This document shows, in pieces, positions 23,578 through 32,391 of a stretch of 47,235 bases of DNA. The DNA comes from an uncultured Bacteroidales bacterium. GTDB taxonomy: Bacteria > Bacteroidota > Bacteroidia > Bacteroidales > UBA932. Position 1 is the first letter of the stretch, and each line of letters starts with the position of its first letter. The notes beneath the pieces were generated by a model. The model saw only the letters and a list, made by a program, of their open reading frames with translations. It ran no database searches and had not been told where the DNA came from. The DNA lies in contig CALVCB010000008.1 in NCBI GenBank assembly GCA_944325965.1, positions 1-47,235 on the forward strand, given 5' to 3'. The position numbers and the translations under genes were made by a program.

Positions 23578-24999
23578 ATGTCAAGAAAGAAACAGAACAT
23601 CATACTCGAAAACGTCCTGATAGAATCCGTCGCGGCGGAAGGGAAAGCCCTTGCGAGGGTGGACGGCACAGTGCTGTTCGTCCCGTTTGCCGTACCGGGG
23701 GATGTCGTGGACGTAAGGGTCACGAAGAAGAAAAAGAATTACATGGAGGGCTGTATCCTCAGGATAGTCACCCCGTCAAAGGACAGGCTTGAGGCGTTCT
23801 GCAGCCATTTCGGGACATGCGGCGGCTGCAAATGGCAGCCGCTTCCCTATCCCATGCAGCTGCAGGCGAAGCAGCAGCAGGTGTATGACCAGCTGGTACG
23901 CATCGGGCACCTCTCCATACCGGAAATATCCCCTATCGTACCTTCCGAGGATACGGTATACTACAGGAACAAGCTGGAGTTCACCTTTTCCCGCAGATGC
24001 TGGATTTTCCCGGACGAAGACCCCGACACCATGACGGACGCGGAAAGATGCGGGCTCGGGTTCCATGTCGGCAAATTCTTCGATAAGGTGCTGGATATAA
24101 AGCAGTGCTACCTCCAGAAAGAGCCGTCAAACAGTATACGCTTGTTCATCAAGGACTTCGCTCTTAAGCACGGGATGGAGTTCTTCGACATAAGGGAGCA
24201 TTCGGGCTTCCTGCGCAACATGTTCATCCGGACCACGGAGTCGGGTGACGTAATGCTCATAATCTGTTTCTACCACGAGGACGCAGCCGCCAGGACAGCC
24301 CTGCTGGATGCGGTTGCGCAGGAGTTCCCCCAGATCACTTCCCTTTACTATGTGATCAACGGCAAGGCAAACGACTCCATCGCCGACCAGGACTGCATAT
24401 TATACAAAGGTGACGCGGCCATATACGAGCGTATGGAGAACCTGAAATTCAAGATAGGCCCGAAATCCTTCTACCAGACAAACACTAAACAGGCCTGCAG
24501 GCTCTACACTGTCGCCCGGGAATTCGCAGCCCTTACCGGGACAGAGACCGTATATGACCTGTATACAGGAACAGGAACCATAGCGCAGTTCGTCTCATCG
24601 GCGGCGAAGAAGGTGATCGGCATAGAATACGTTCCGGAGGCCATTGCGGACGCGAAGGAAAACGCTGCCGCCAACGGCATTACCAACTGCGAGTTCTACG
24701 CCGGTGACATGAAGGATATCCTGACTGACGAATTCGTTGCCGGGCACGGGCGTCCGGACGTTGTTATCCTGGATCCTCCAAGGGCAGGGATACATCCAGA
24801 TGTGGCCGACGTGATCCTGAAAGCCGAACCGTCAAGAATAGTATATGTGAGCTGCAATCCAGCGTCACAGGCAAGGGACATTGCCATCCTTGCCTGCAAA
24901 TACGATATAACAGCCGTCAGGCCGGTGGATATGTTTCCGCATACACACCATGTCGAAAATGTAGTGAGGCTGGACCTGAGGGCAACTGCCGGGGCTTGA
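23578..24999 (+). CDS. rlmD: 23S rRNA (uracil-C5)-methyltransferase RlmD/RumA family
   Basis: 473 residues. An N-terminal TRAM domain (about 10-62) is followed by the 4Fe-4S cysteine motif C75-x5-C81-x2-C84 (CSHFGTCGGCKW). The SAM-binding loop is YDLYTGTGTIAQF, the catalytic-acid motif DPPRAGIHPDV, and the nucleophilic cysteine lies in VYVSCNPASQARD. All residues needed to make m5U in rRNA are present. RlmD modifies U1939 in E. coli; paralogues RlmC and TrmA cannot be separated by eye. It starts 14 bp after the transporter stop and precedes the Hdr-like cluster. Confidence 0.88.
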   Translation: MSRKKQNIILENVLIESVAAEGKALARVDGTVLFVPFAVPGDVVDVRVTKKKKNYMEGCILRIVTPSKDRLEAFCSHFGTCGGCKWQPLPYPMQLQAKQQQVYDQLVRIGHLSIPEISPIVPSEDTVYYRNKLEFTFSRRCWIFPDEDPDTMTDAERCGLGFHVGKFFDKVLDIKQCYLQKEPSNSIRLFIKDFALKHGMEFFDIREHSGFLRNMFIRTTESGDVMLIICFYHEDAAARTALLDAVAQEFPQITSLYYVINGKANDSIADQDCILYKGDAAIYERMENLKFKIGPKSFYQTNTKQACRLYTVAREFAALTGTETVYDLYTGTGTIAQFVSSAAKKVIGIEYVPEAIADAKENAAANGITNCEFYAGDMKDILTDEFVAGHGRPDVVILDPPRAGIHPDVADVILKAEPSRIVYVSCNPASQARDIAILACKYDITAVRPVDMFPHTHHVENVVRLDLRATAGA

Positions 25000-25024
25000 C
25001 GGTACCATCTAATGAAAATTTTAC

Positions 25025-25052
25025 TATTTTTGTAAAATTGCGCGTTTGCGCA
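25025..25052 (+). promoter_or_regulatory. Promoter-like element and leader hairpin upstream of the Hdr-like cluster
   Basis: TATTTTTG (25025-25032) matches the -7 consensus TAnnTTTG; a -33 TTTG at normal spacing is not seen. Directly after it, TGCGC (25039-25043) and GCGCA (25048-25052) form a 5-bp hairpin with loop GTTT in the predicted leader, 30 bp before the first start codon. It would drive the whole 25083-32931 gene run. Confidence 0.35.
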
Positions 25053-25082
25053 GCTGTACTGAAACCTCAATCTACTATCGTT

Positions 25083-25784
25083 ATGGGTAAACTTTACGAG
25101 GAACTCATAAAGGACTACAGGGTAAAAGAAGGGCTGAAAACATGTATCAACTGCGGAACATGCACAGCCATCTGTCCCGCCGCCGAATTTTACAGGTACG
25201 ACCCGAGAAAGATCGTCGACATCGTCCAGAGCAAGGATGAAGCTGAAATCGAGAAGCTTCTTAAAAGCGACGTCATCTGGTATTGCGGGGAGTGCATGTC
25301 ATGCGTCACCCGCTGCCCGAGGAAAAACGCTCCCGGGGTGATAATCATGGCCCTGAGGAACCTTTCAGCCAAGCTCGGCTATTTCACATGTTCAGAAAAA
25401 GGGAGACAGCTCCTCCCCCTGACCCGGATGCTCACCGGGAATATCCTCAATTACGGCTACTGCGTCTATCCGGATACCTTCAAATGGGAGGACCATGTAG
25501 AGTCAGGCCCCGTGTGGAAATGGCACACGGAGCACCTCAAGGACAATTTCGAACGCCTCGGAGCCAATTTCAAGGGTGACGGCCCGGGTGTACTGAGGAA
25601 GATACCGCAGGAATCGCTGGACGAGCTCAAGAGCATATTCGATGTCACCGGAGGGACCGAAAGGATAGAGGCCGTGGAGGAATTCTCCAGGAAAAAGGCC
25701 GAAGAGATGGGTATGGATATGGACGAATACTGCAGGATGGCCTACGAGAAGATCTCCCCCGGACATTTCAACAGCGAGGATTGA
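25083..25784 (+). CDS. HdrC-like 4Fe-4S protein (first subunit gene of the Hdr-like cluster)
   Basis: 233 residues from ATG 25083. Two four-cysteine clusters are complete: C21-x2-C24-x2-C27-x3-C31-P and C68-x2-C71-x2-C74-x3-C78-P, as in HdrC, the small subunit that passes electrons between HdrA flavin and HdrB. The C-terminal 140 residues are longer than in methanogen HdrC and end in a charged helical part (EEFSRKKAEEMGMDMDEY). It is soluble and lies 35 bp before the HdrB-like gene. The upstream frame is open to 24996 but overlaps the rlmD end and promoter. Confidence 0.85.
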   Translation: MGKLYEELIKDYRVKEGLKTCINCGTCTAICPAAEFYRYDPRKIVDIVQSKDEAEIEKLLKSDVIWYCGECMSCVTRCPRKNAPGVIIMALRNLSAKLGYFTCSEKGRQLLPLTRMLTGNILNYGYCVYPDTFKWEDHVESGPVWKWHTEHLKDNFERLGANFKGDGPGVLRKIPQESLDELKSIFDVTGGTERIEAVEEFSRKKAEEMGMDMDEYCRMAYEKISPGHFNSED

Positions 25785-25819
25785 ATTTTTGAAAAGCATT
25801 AATCAGAGAACGGACAATC

Positions 25820-26890
25820 ATGATATACCAGGGCAAACAGAAAATATGGGCCGACTACCAGAAGGAAATTCCTGACGACCACTGGTTCTATGTTAGAAGC
25901 TGCATCAGGCAGAATTTCTTCCCCGGAGCGGAAAGGATGTTCCTTGAAATCTGCCGGAATGTCCTCGGGAAGGATTTCTACGAGACAGAGCACCATACCA
26001 CGTGCGGAGGTATAGCCTACCACTGCGATACTATACCGCAGGAGACCGTAATGACCATTGTCGCACGCCAGTTCGCGCTGATGACGGAGGCGGGGTATGA
26101 AAACTACGTCGCATCATGCATCACTTCTTTCGGGAACTATCTCGAGATACTGGAGACATGGCATGAGTTCCCGGAACTGGAGACCAGGATCAGGGAACTG
26201 CTGTGGAAGGCATGCCGCAGGGAGTTCAAAAAGCCCAAATACATCGCCCATGCAAGCGACCTTATATACAAATACAGGAACGAGATTGCCGAAAAGGCCA
26301 AATTCCGTCTGGTGAACAGGCGGACCGGAGAGCCGCTGAAAGTCGTCGAGCACATAGGCTGCCACTACTCCAAGATGTTCCCGTCGAAAGGTGTCGGCGG
26401 GGCTGAATACCCGTATGTGCTCTGCGGTATGATAGAGTCCTGGGGCGGCAGCGTGATTGACTACCCGGAACGCCGCCACTGCTGCGGATACGGCTTCCGC
26501 CAGTATCATGTGAAGGCCAACAGGGGCTACTCAATATCCAACACACACAAGAAATTCGAGTCGATGGAGCCGTACCACCCGGACATGATCATCACCAACT
26601 GCCCGGGCTGCCCCTACTTCATGGACAGATGGCAGTATGTCATAGCCGAGATGGAGGGCAAGACCTACGGCCAGAACGGCTACGGGATACCGGTGTTCAC
26701 ATACGAGGAGGTCGCAGGGCTGGTACTCGGGTACGACCCGTGGGACCTTGGGCTGCAGCTCCACCAGGTAGCGGTGGAACCCCTTCTGGACAAGATGGGC
26801 ATCGAATATTCCCCTGAGGACAAGTACAAGGGGCTGAACAAGAAGGACCTCATGAGACCTGAACTGCCGGGCGTGCTGAAATGCTGCTGA
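25820..26890 (+). CDS. HdrB-like CCG-domain protein with one degenerate CCG motif
   Basis: 356 residues. The C-terminal cysteine-rich domain is canonical: C181-x39-C221-C222-G-x37-C261-x2-C264 (HCCGYGF, NCPGCPYF). The N-terminal repeat keeps C28, C62 and C100 but has TCG instead of CCG (residue 61 Thr) and CITS instead of CxxC (residue 103 Ser). In methanogen HdrB each CCG domain holds a noncubane 4Fe-4S cluster that cleaves the CoM-S-S-CoB disulfide; here one site is probably lost or altered. It is preceded by HdrC-like and followed after 32 bp by HdrA-like. The natural substrate is unknown; coenzymes M and B are not expected in Bacteroidales. Confidence 0.85.
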   Translation: MIYQGKQKIWADYQKEIPDDHWFYVRSCIRQNFFPGAERMFLEICRNVLGKDFYETEHHTTCGGIAYHCDTIPQETVMTIVARQFALMTEAGYENYVASCITSFGNYLEILETWHEFPELETRIRELLWKACRREFKKPKYIAHASDLIYKYRNEIAEKAKFRLVNRRTGEPLKVVEHIGCHYSKMFPSKGVGGAEYPYVLCGMIESWGGSVIDYPERRHCCGYGFRQYHVKANRGYSISNTHKKFESMEPYHPDMIITNCPGCPYFMDRWQYVIAEMEGKTYGQNGYGIPVFTYEEVAGLVLGYDPWDLGLQLHQVAVEPLLDKMGIEYSPEDKYKGLNKKDLMRPELPGVLKCC

Positions 26891-26922
26891 CGGAGGTGAC
26901 GGACCAACAGACAAAAGGAAAT

Positions 26923-27939
26923 ATGAAAGACAATATAGTCATAGTAGGCGGAGGCATAGCCGGAATGGAGGCTGCCAGACAGCTTCTCAGGATGGGGCTC
27001 AACCCGATCATTGTAGAAAAGTCGGACCATCTCGGCGGACATGTCGCCAGGTGGCACAGGCTTTTCCCGGACATGACCCCGGCAAGCGAGCTCGTCGGTG
27101 GCCTCATTGAAGCCACCGGACAGGCCAACATCTTCCTGAATACCGAAATTTCATTCATGAACAGGCTCAAGGACAGCTACAACATAATGCTGTCCAACGG
27201 CGTGTCCGTCATAGCCAAGGTAGTGCTCATCACCACCGGATTCTCTGTCTTCGACGCCAGCAAGAAAGAGGAGTACGGATATGGGGTCTACGACCAGGTG
27301 ATGACCAACAGCGACCTCGAGCAATGGTTCAACAACGGGAACGACAGCCGTATCGACGGGACTGAAATCAATGCCGTAGGCTTTGTGCACTGCGTCGGGT
27401 CCAGGGACGAGAAGGCCCGCAATTCCCAGTGCTCCAAAGTATGCTGCATCACTGCAGTCAAGCAGGCGATAGAAATGAAGCAGAAGTTCCCGGATGCAGC
27501 GGTATACTGTTTCTATATGGACCTCAGGATGTTCGGGAAAAAATACGAGGACTTCTATATTTCGGCGCAGAGGGACTACGGAATCAGGTTCATACGCGGC
27601 CGCGTGTCGGAGGTCAGCGAGAACATCGACGGAAGGGTGATAGTCAAGGCGGAAGACACTCTCGCCGGGAAACCGGTGAAAGTGACGCTGGACCTGCTCG
27701 TGCTGATGTCCGGCATGGTATGCAACCGCGACTGCAGCTCCATAGCCGGCATGATTTCCCTGCAGACCGATTCGGACGGCTTCTTCAAGAGCAGGGACAA
27801 CATATCTGACATCATCTGCTCCTCCCGTGAGGGCATCTACTACGCCGGAGCCTGCACAGGCCCCAAGACTGTACCGGAAACCCTTGCGGAGGCGAGGTCG
27901 GCCGCACTCGAGATATTTTCATACATCAACAGGGCATAG
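26923..27939 (+). CDS. Short HdrA-like FAD-dependent subunit
   Basis: 338 residues from MKDNIVIVGGGIAGMEAARQ (ATG 26923). The FAD dinucleotide fold GGGIAG is at residues 9-14, with LGGHVARW following. The HdrA hallmark CVGSRDEKARNSQCSKVCC (C157, C170, C174, C175) binds a 4Fe-4S cluster, and GACTGPKTVPETLAEA near the C-terminus is the second FAD motif of HdrA. It lacks the N-terminal thioredoxin-like domain and inserted ferredoxin domains of methanogen HdrA (~650 residues), so it resembles the short HdrA of sulfur-oxidiser and other bacterial Hdr complexes. It is probably the flavin hub, possibly without electron bifurcation. A longer start at 26881 overlaps hdrB and lacks the fold. Confidence 0.88.
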   Translation: MKDNIVIVGGGIAGMEAARQLLRMGLNPIIVEKSDHLGGHVARWHRLFPDMTPASELVGGLIEATGQANIFLNTEISFMNRLKDSYNIMLSNGVSVIAKVVLITTGFSVFDASKKEEYGYGVYDQVMTNSDLEQWFNNGNDSRIDGTEINAVGFVHCVGSRDEKARNSQCSKVCCITAVKQAIEMKQKFPDAAVYCFYMDLRMFGKKYEDFYISAQRDYGIRFIRGRVSEVSENIDGRVIVKAEDTLAGKPVKVTLDLLVLMSGMVCNRDCSSIAGMISLQTDSDGFFKSRDNISDIICSSREGIYYAGACTGPKTVPETLAEARSAALEIFSYINRA

Positions 27940-27951
27940 CACAGAAAGACT

Positions 27952-28284
27952 ATGGGCAATATATTCGGATTCAGCATATCGCCAAGCTCCACCGTCAATC
28001 TGGACAATGTGGACTTCACTCTGTTCGACAGGCTCCACGAACTGGAGCCCGACGCGTGGAAATGCATGTCATGCGGCTCCTGCGGCGCCACCTGCCCGGC
28101 AGGAAACTTCAGCGGGATGAGCCTGAGGAAAGTGCTCCACAATCTCCAGAGAGGCAAGGAGAAGGAAGCGGTGAAGATGCTGCAGAACTGCATGCTGTGC
28201 GGCAAATGCAGCATAGTCTGCCCGCGCGGGATAAACACCAGGCATCTGATCCTGTCGATATGCAAACTTTATAAAGAGGACTGA
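27952..28284 (+). CDS. Second HdrC-like 4Fe-4S protein
   Basis: 110 residues with two complete ferredoxin clusters: C38-x2-C41-x2-C44-x3-C48-P and C80-x2-C83-x2-C86-x3-C90-P. This is the short, normal-sized HdrC type. It begins 12 bp after the HdrA-like gene and ends one base before the membrane fusion gene, so it probably transfers electrons between HdrA and that membrane subunit. The cluster therefore has two different HdrC proteins, one on each side of HdrA. Confidence 0.87.
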   Translation: MGNIFGFSISPSSTVNLDNVDFTLFDRLHELEPDAWKCMSCGSCGATCPAGNFSGMSLRKVLHNLQRGKEKEAVKMLQNCMLCGKCSIVCPRGINTRHLILSICKLYKED

Positions 28285-28285
28285 C

Positions 28286-30091
28286 GTGAGAGAGAGGTTT
28301 CTTACAGGATACAATGATTTCGTGCTGCCGTTCATGATAGGGATGGTATTCATCCTCTCGTACTGCATCATAGCACTCATAAGGATAATAGCCCAGCTCC
28401 CGAAGGAAGACCGCAGGCGCTTTTTCGTCTCCCTGGTCACACCGAAGACACTGGTCAAGAACATCAAGGACATATTCTGCGACTGCCTCCTGCACGTCAA
28501 GATATGGAAAAGGAACAAGCTCCTGGGGTACATGCACTCAAGCATTGCATTCGGGTGGTTCATGCTCATCATCGTAGGCCATATTGAGGTCCTGCTTTAT
28601 ACACCCCACAGGGCGAAGCTGTTCTATTATCCCATATTCTTCAGATATTTCGTCGCCGAGACCGAAAGCACGATGAAAGGCGCTGTCCTTTTCTTCCTGA
28701 TGGACTTCTTCCTCCTGGTCGTGCTCAGCGGCATTGTCCTGGCCATCGTGAAGCGTATCCGCTCGAGGATGTTCGGCATGAGGAGGACTACAAACCCGAG
28801 CTTCCTCGACCTCGTGGGGCTGTATTCCCTCTGGTCCATATTCCCGCTGAGACTGCTGGCCGAGGGGTTCACTGCAGACATCAGCGGAGGCTCGTTCCTG
28901 ACAAAGTCGCTCAATTATGTATTCACGTCATTCCTCAGCGACCATGCCAACATGCTCCCGTCATGGTGGGCATACTCATGCGCCCTGGGCATCTTCTTCT
29001 GCGTGCTGCCCTTCACGAGGTACATGCACATACCTTCGGAAATACTCCTGATCCCGCTCCGGAACGCAGGCATCAGGATACGCCACGCACGCAAGGGGCT
29101 CGCAAAGGCCGAGGTATATTCATGCCCGAGCTGCGGGCTGTGCATCGATGCCTGCCCTATGGGAGTACAGAAAGCCAACATAAAGGACACAACGGTCTAC
29201 CTTAACCGCCAGATCAGGCGCAACAACGAGACCCGCATAGAGGAAATCAGCGACAAATGCCTCCTGTGCGGCAAATGTACGGCCATATGTCCTGTAGGAG
29301 TGGAAGGCGACAAGCTCAGAATTGCACAGAGGTCCATCAGAAAATACGGAATCAACCCTGACTACTCGTCAATCAGCACGGGGCCGCTGACCCGTGACAG
29401 CCGGGGGAAGGTCCTTTATTATTCAGGCTGCATGACAGCCCTCACACCGTCAATCAGGAAGGCGATGGAGTCCGTCCTCAAGAAGGCCGGAGTCGAATAC
29501 GAACTGATGGACAAGGATGGCGGGATATGCTGCGGAAGGCCGATGTGGATGGCCGGGAGGTTCGACCAGGCGAAGCAGATGGTAGAGAAGAATACTGAAA
29601 TAATAAAGGGATCCGGGGCCGGCACCCTGCTGCTCACCTGCCCTATCTGCTACAAAATCTTCAAGGAAAGGTACAGGCTTGACGGGATACGCGTAGTACA
29701 CCATACGGAATTCATCGACTCTCTCATATCAGAGGGCCGGCTGAAGGTCAGGAGGGACACGAACAAATATGTCTACCATGACCCGTGCGAGCTCGGGCGC
29801 GGAAGCGGCATATACGAACAGCCGCGCAATGTGCTCCTGCGTGCCGGTACGCTTGTGGAAGCGGCAAAGAACAGGAAAGAAAGCATCTGCTGCGGAGGAA
29901 GCGTAGGAAGCCTCACTTTAGGTTTTGACAAGCGCAAGGCCCTGACAGAAAACTCATTGAACAATCTCACTGTAGCGTCACCGGACATTATAGTGACAGC
30001 CTGCCCGCTGTGCCTGAACACGTTCAGCCGCTATGCGGACAGGAAAGTCGAGGATATTGCAGAGACAATCGACAGGAATACAAGTAACTAA
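28286..30091 (+). CDS. Membrane HdrE-HdrD/DsrM-DsrK-like fusion: heme-b-type membrane domain, ferredoxin and two CCG domains
   Basis: 601 residues, starting with GTG at 28286, one base after the preceding stop; the first ATG is 15 codons later. Residues 10-255 carry five hydrophobic helices (about 12-36, 82-105, 132-156, 172-192, 222-246) with His84, His99 and His248 that could ligate heme b as in NarI/DsrM/HdrE. Two 4Fe-4S motifs follow (C280/283/286/290 and C325/328/331/335). Two complete CCG domains end the protein: C382, C415-C416-G, C452/C455 and C501, C535-C536-G, C573/C576. This is an HdrD/DsrK catalytic part fused to its membrane partner, so quinol or quinone should be the membrane electron pool. 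Confidence 0.87.
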   Translation: MRERFLTGYNDFVLPFMIGMVFILSYCIIALIRIIAQLPKEDRRRFFVSLVTPKTLVKNIKDIFCDCLLHVKIWKRNKLLGYMHSSIAFGWFMLIIVGHIEVLLYTPHRAKLFYYPIFFRYFVAETESTMKGAVLFFLMDFFLLVVLSGIVLAIVKRIRSRMFGMRRTTNPSFLDLVGLYSLWSIFPLRLLAEGFTADISGGSFLTKSLNYVFTSFLSDHANMLPSWWAYSCALGIFFCVLPFTRYMHIPSEILLIPLRNAGIRIRHARKGLAKAEVYSCPSCGLCIDACPMGVQKANIKDTTVYLNRQIRRNNETRIEEISDKCLLCGKCTAICPVGVEGDKLRIAQRSIRKYGINPDYSSISTGPLTRDSRGKVLYYSGCMTALTPSIRKAMESVLKKAGVEYELMDKDGGICCGRPMWMAGRFDQAKQMVEKNTEIIKGSGAGTLLLTCPICYKIFKERYRLDGIRVVHHTEFIDSLISEGRLKVRRDTNKYVYHDPCELGRGSGIYEQPRNVLLRAGTLVEAAKNRKESICCGGSVGSLTLGFDKRKALTENSLNNLTVASPDIIVTACPLCLNTFSRYADRKVEDIAETIDRNTSN

Positions 30092-30102
30092 AACCAGAAA
30101 TC

Positions 30103-31395
30103 ATGATATTTACTCCAACCAAGTACAAACTTATGAACTGTGCCACCGGAAGGATTTTCGAAGATGAAGGGTGGACACTGGCAGATCCGGAATGCGATAC
30201 CCCTGCAATGGTAAGGGCTGTATATGAGAACAAGAGATTCCAGGTAAGAAACGAACTGGACGGATTCTACAAATTCGCGGAATGGCTGCCTATAAAGAGG
30301 ACACTGAAACACTCACATGCCCCTGTAACGTACAGAAGCACTGCTCTGGCATCATATCTCGGCCTCGAGAACCTCTACATAACATTCTCGGGCTATTTCC
30401 CGAAAATCGGGGCATGCATGGAGACCTGTTCCTTCAAGGAGACCGAGGCATATTCAGTGTGTGCAAGGCTGCCGGAGGACAACCGCAGGGTACTCGTAGT
30501 GGCATCCGCCGGAAACACTGCAAGGGCTTTCGCGAAAGTATGCTCGGACAACAATATCCCGCTGCTCCTCTCTATCCCCGAGGACAATATCAGCGCCCTA
30601 TGGTTCCACCGCCCGTTGAATGACTGCGTAAAGATCATCGCCGCCCCTTCAGGATGCGACTACTTTGATGCGATAGTGCTTGCCGACAAGGCATGCCAGT
30701 CGCCGAAGTTCATGGCTGAGGGTGGTGCGAAGAACATAGCCCGCAGGGACGGTATGGGTACTACGCTGCTTTCTGCAGTAGAAGTCATCGGACGGATTCC
30801 TGATGCCTATTTCCAGGCCATAGGCAGCGGTACAGGTACTATTGCTGTATGGGAAAACAACCTCAGGCTCATCGAAGACGGCAGGTTCGGCAGTCACAAG
30901 ATGCGCCTTTACCCGTCGCAGAATGCACCCTTCACTATCATGTATGACTCATGGAAGGCTGGCTCGCGCCAGCTCGTCCCGCTTTCAGCAGAAGAGGCCA
31001 GGCACCAGGCCGCAGAAATCAAGGCCAAGGTGCTCTCGAACAGGAAACCGCCTTATTCTCTCGCGGGTGGACTTTTCGACGCCATTTCGGATGCAGGAGG
31101 GGACATCTATAAAGTCTCAAACGATGAAATAGACTTCTGGAAAGGGAAATTCCTCGAACTGGAGGGAATAGATATCTACTCTGCCGCTTCCGTAGCCGTA
31201 GCAAGCCTTGAAAAGGCAGTAAAGGACGGCTCGGTGAAAAAGGATGAAGTCATCATGCTGAACATCACAGGCGGCGGTGAATCACTCACCAAAGAGCATC
31301 ACGATGTAGTGTATGCGAAGCCGGACATGGTCATCGACACCTATCTCCCGGCTGAGGAAGTCATAGAAAAGGCAGAAGGACTGTTCGGAATATAG
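30103..31395 (+). CDS. Cysteate synthase-like PLP enzyme (threonine synthase paralogue)
   Basis: 430 residues of the fold-II PLP family. PLP lysine K112 lies in METCSFKETEAY, with VVASAGNTARAF and GSGTGTIAVWE as cofactor loops. The stretches FYKFAEWLPIKRTLK and VTYRSTALASYLGLENLYI closely fit the cysteate synthase branch rather than ordinary threonine synthase. Cysteate synthase makes L-cysteate from O-phosphoserine and sulfite; in Methanosarcina this leads to coenzyme M, while in Bacteroidota such as Alistipes cysteate is the starting amino acid of capnine-type sulfonolipids. It lies 11 bp after the Hdr-like membrane gene, so it is very likely in that operon. Assignment is by remembered family patterns; threonine synthase remains the alternative. 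Confidence 0.75.
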   Translation: MIFTPTKYKLMNCATGRIFEDEGWTLADPECDTPAMVRAVYENKRFQVRNELDGFYKFAEWLPIKRTLKHSHAPVTYRSTALASYLGLENLYITFSGYFPKIGACMETCSFKETEAYSVCARLPEDNRRVLVVASAGNTARAFAKVCSDNNIPLLLSIPEDNISALWFHRPLNDCVKIIAAPSGCDYFDAIVLADKACQSPKFMAEGGAKNIARRDGMGTTLLSAVEVIGRIPDAYFQAIGSGTGTIAVWENNLRLIEDGRFGSHKMRLYPSQNAPFTIMYDSWKAGSRQLVPLSAEEARHQAAEIKAKVLSNRKPPYSLAGGLFDAISDAGGDIYKVSNDEIDFWKGKFLELEGIDIYSAASVAVASLEKAVKDGSVKKDEVIMLNITGGGESLTKEHHDVVYAKPDMVIDTYLPAEEVIEKAEGLFGI

Positions 31396-31416
31396 ACCAC
31401 ATAAAACTATAACAAT

Positions 31417-32358
31417 ATGCTGTTCAATCTCTTGCAATCCACCGTTCCCGCCGACACGGCAGAGCTTAACAAAATCGAGCAGACCGCGCGCGAAACCATA
31501 GAATATATCGCGACAACGCCGCTTGACGAAATGCTCCCGGAACTGCTGAAGCAGGCTATAAACTTCGGTATCAAGGTCCTTATCGCACTGCTCATATATT
31601 TTGTCGGAGCTTGGCTTGTGAAGAAGGTCCGCAGGATGCTCCACAGGATATTCGAAAGGCGCGGGACAGAAAAGGCCATAGCCTCATTCGTGGAAAGCCT
31701 CACAAGCATATCGCTCATGGTCATACTGGTGATAATCGCAGTAGGTACACTGGGTATCAACACCACCTCGCTTGCCGCCCTGCTGGCTGCCGGAGGTATG
31801 GCAATCGGTATGGCACTGAGCGGAACGGTACAGAACTTTGCCGGCGGCATCATGCTCCTGGTGTTCAAACCGTTCAAGGCCGGTGACTTCATAGAGACAC
31901 AGGACGGGTTCTCCGGGACAGTAACCGATGTCAATATCGTGAGCACAAAGCTCACCACCACTGACAACAGGATAATTATCATCCCGAACGGAAGCCTCTC
32001 CAACGGTACCATCAACAACTACTCCATGAACACTATGCGCCGTGTGGAATGGCTCGTAGGTGTCGAATACGGCAGCAGCGCCGAAGAAGTGAAAAAAGTC
32101 CTCAAATCCATAGTGGATGCTGAAAAAAGAGTGCTGTACGCTTCATCCGGAGCCCCCGCTGATCCTCTCATTGCAGTGAACGCCCTTAAGGACAGCGCAG
32201 TGGAATATGTGGTGAGAGTATGGGCAAAGAAAGAGGACTACTGGGACGTTTTCTACAAGCTCAATGAAGAAATCTACACCATCCTGCCGCAGAAAGGAAT
32301 CGGCTTCCCGTTCCCGCAGATGGATGTGCATTTCCCGGACGGAAAGCCGCAAGCCTGA
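31417..32358 (+). CDS. mscS: Small-conductance mechanosensitive channel (MscS family)
   Basis: 313 residues. Three membrane helices: about 45-67 (INFGIKVLIALLIYFVGA), 92-112 and the pore helix with the Ala/Gly pattern LAALLAAGGMAIGMALSGTVQNFAGG, followed by the beta-domain signature PFKAGDFIE and VTDVNIVSTKLTTTDNRIIIIPNG. The length is the E. coli MscS type. It should release solutes on hypo-osmotic shock. It begins 21 bp after the cysteate synthase gene and is followed by a lipoprotein gene, so it may be in the same operon; a functional link to sulfur metabolism is not implied by sequence. Confidence 0.93.
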   Translation: MLFNLLQSTVPADTAELNKIEQTARETIEYIATTPLDEMLPELLKQAINFGIKVLIALLIYFVGAWLVKKVRRMLHRIFERRGTEKAIASFVESLTSISLMVILVIIAVGTLGINTTSLAALLAAGGMAIGMALSGTVQNFAGGIMLLVFKPFKAGDFIETQDGFSGTVTDVNIVSTKLTTTDNRIIIIPNGSLSNGTINNYSMNTMRRVEWLVGVEYGSSAEEVKKVLKSIVDAEKRVLYASSGAPADPLIAVNALKDSAVEYVVRVWAKKEDYWDVFYKLNEEIYTILPQKGIGFPFPQMDVHFPDGKPQA

Positions 32359-32391
32359 CAACCCCTGTTCTGTATGGTTTAAATTATTGAC

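Noticed and set aside
25083-30091. Archaeal (methanogen) origin of the window because of Hdr and cysteate synthase genes
   Set aside because: Promoters, outer-membrane proteins, tatA, lrgAB, rarA and the microvirus are bacterial and Bacteroidota-like; base composition of the cluster matches the flanks.
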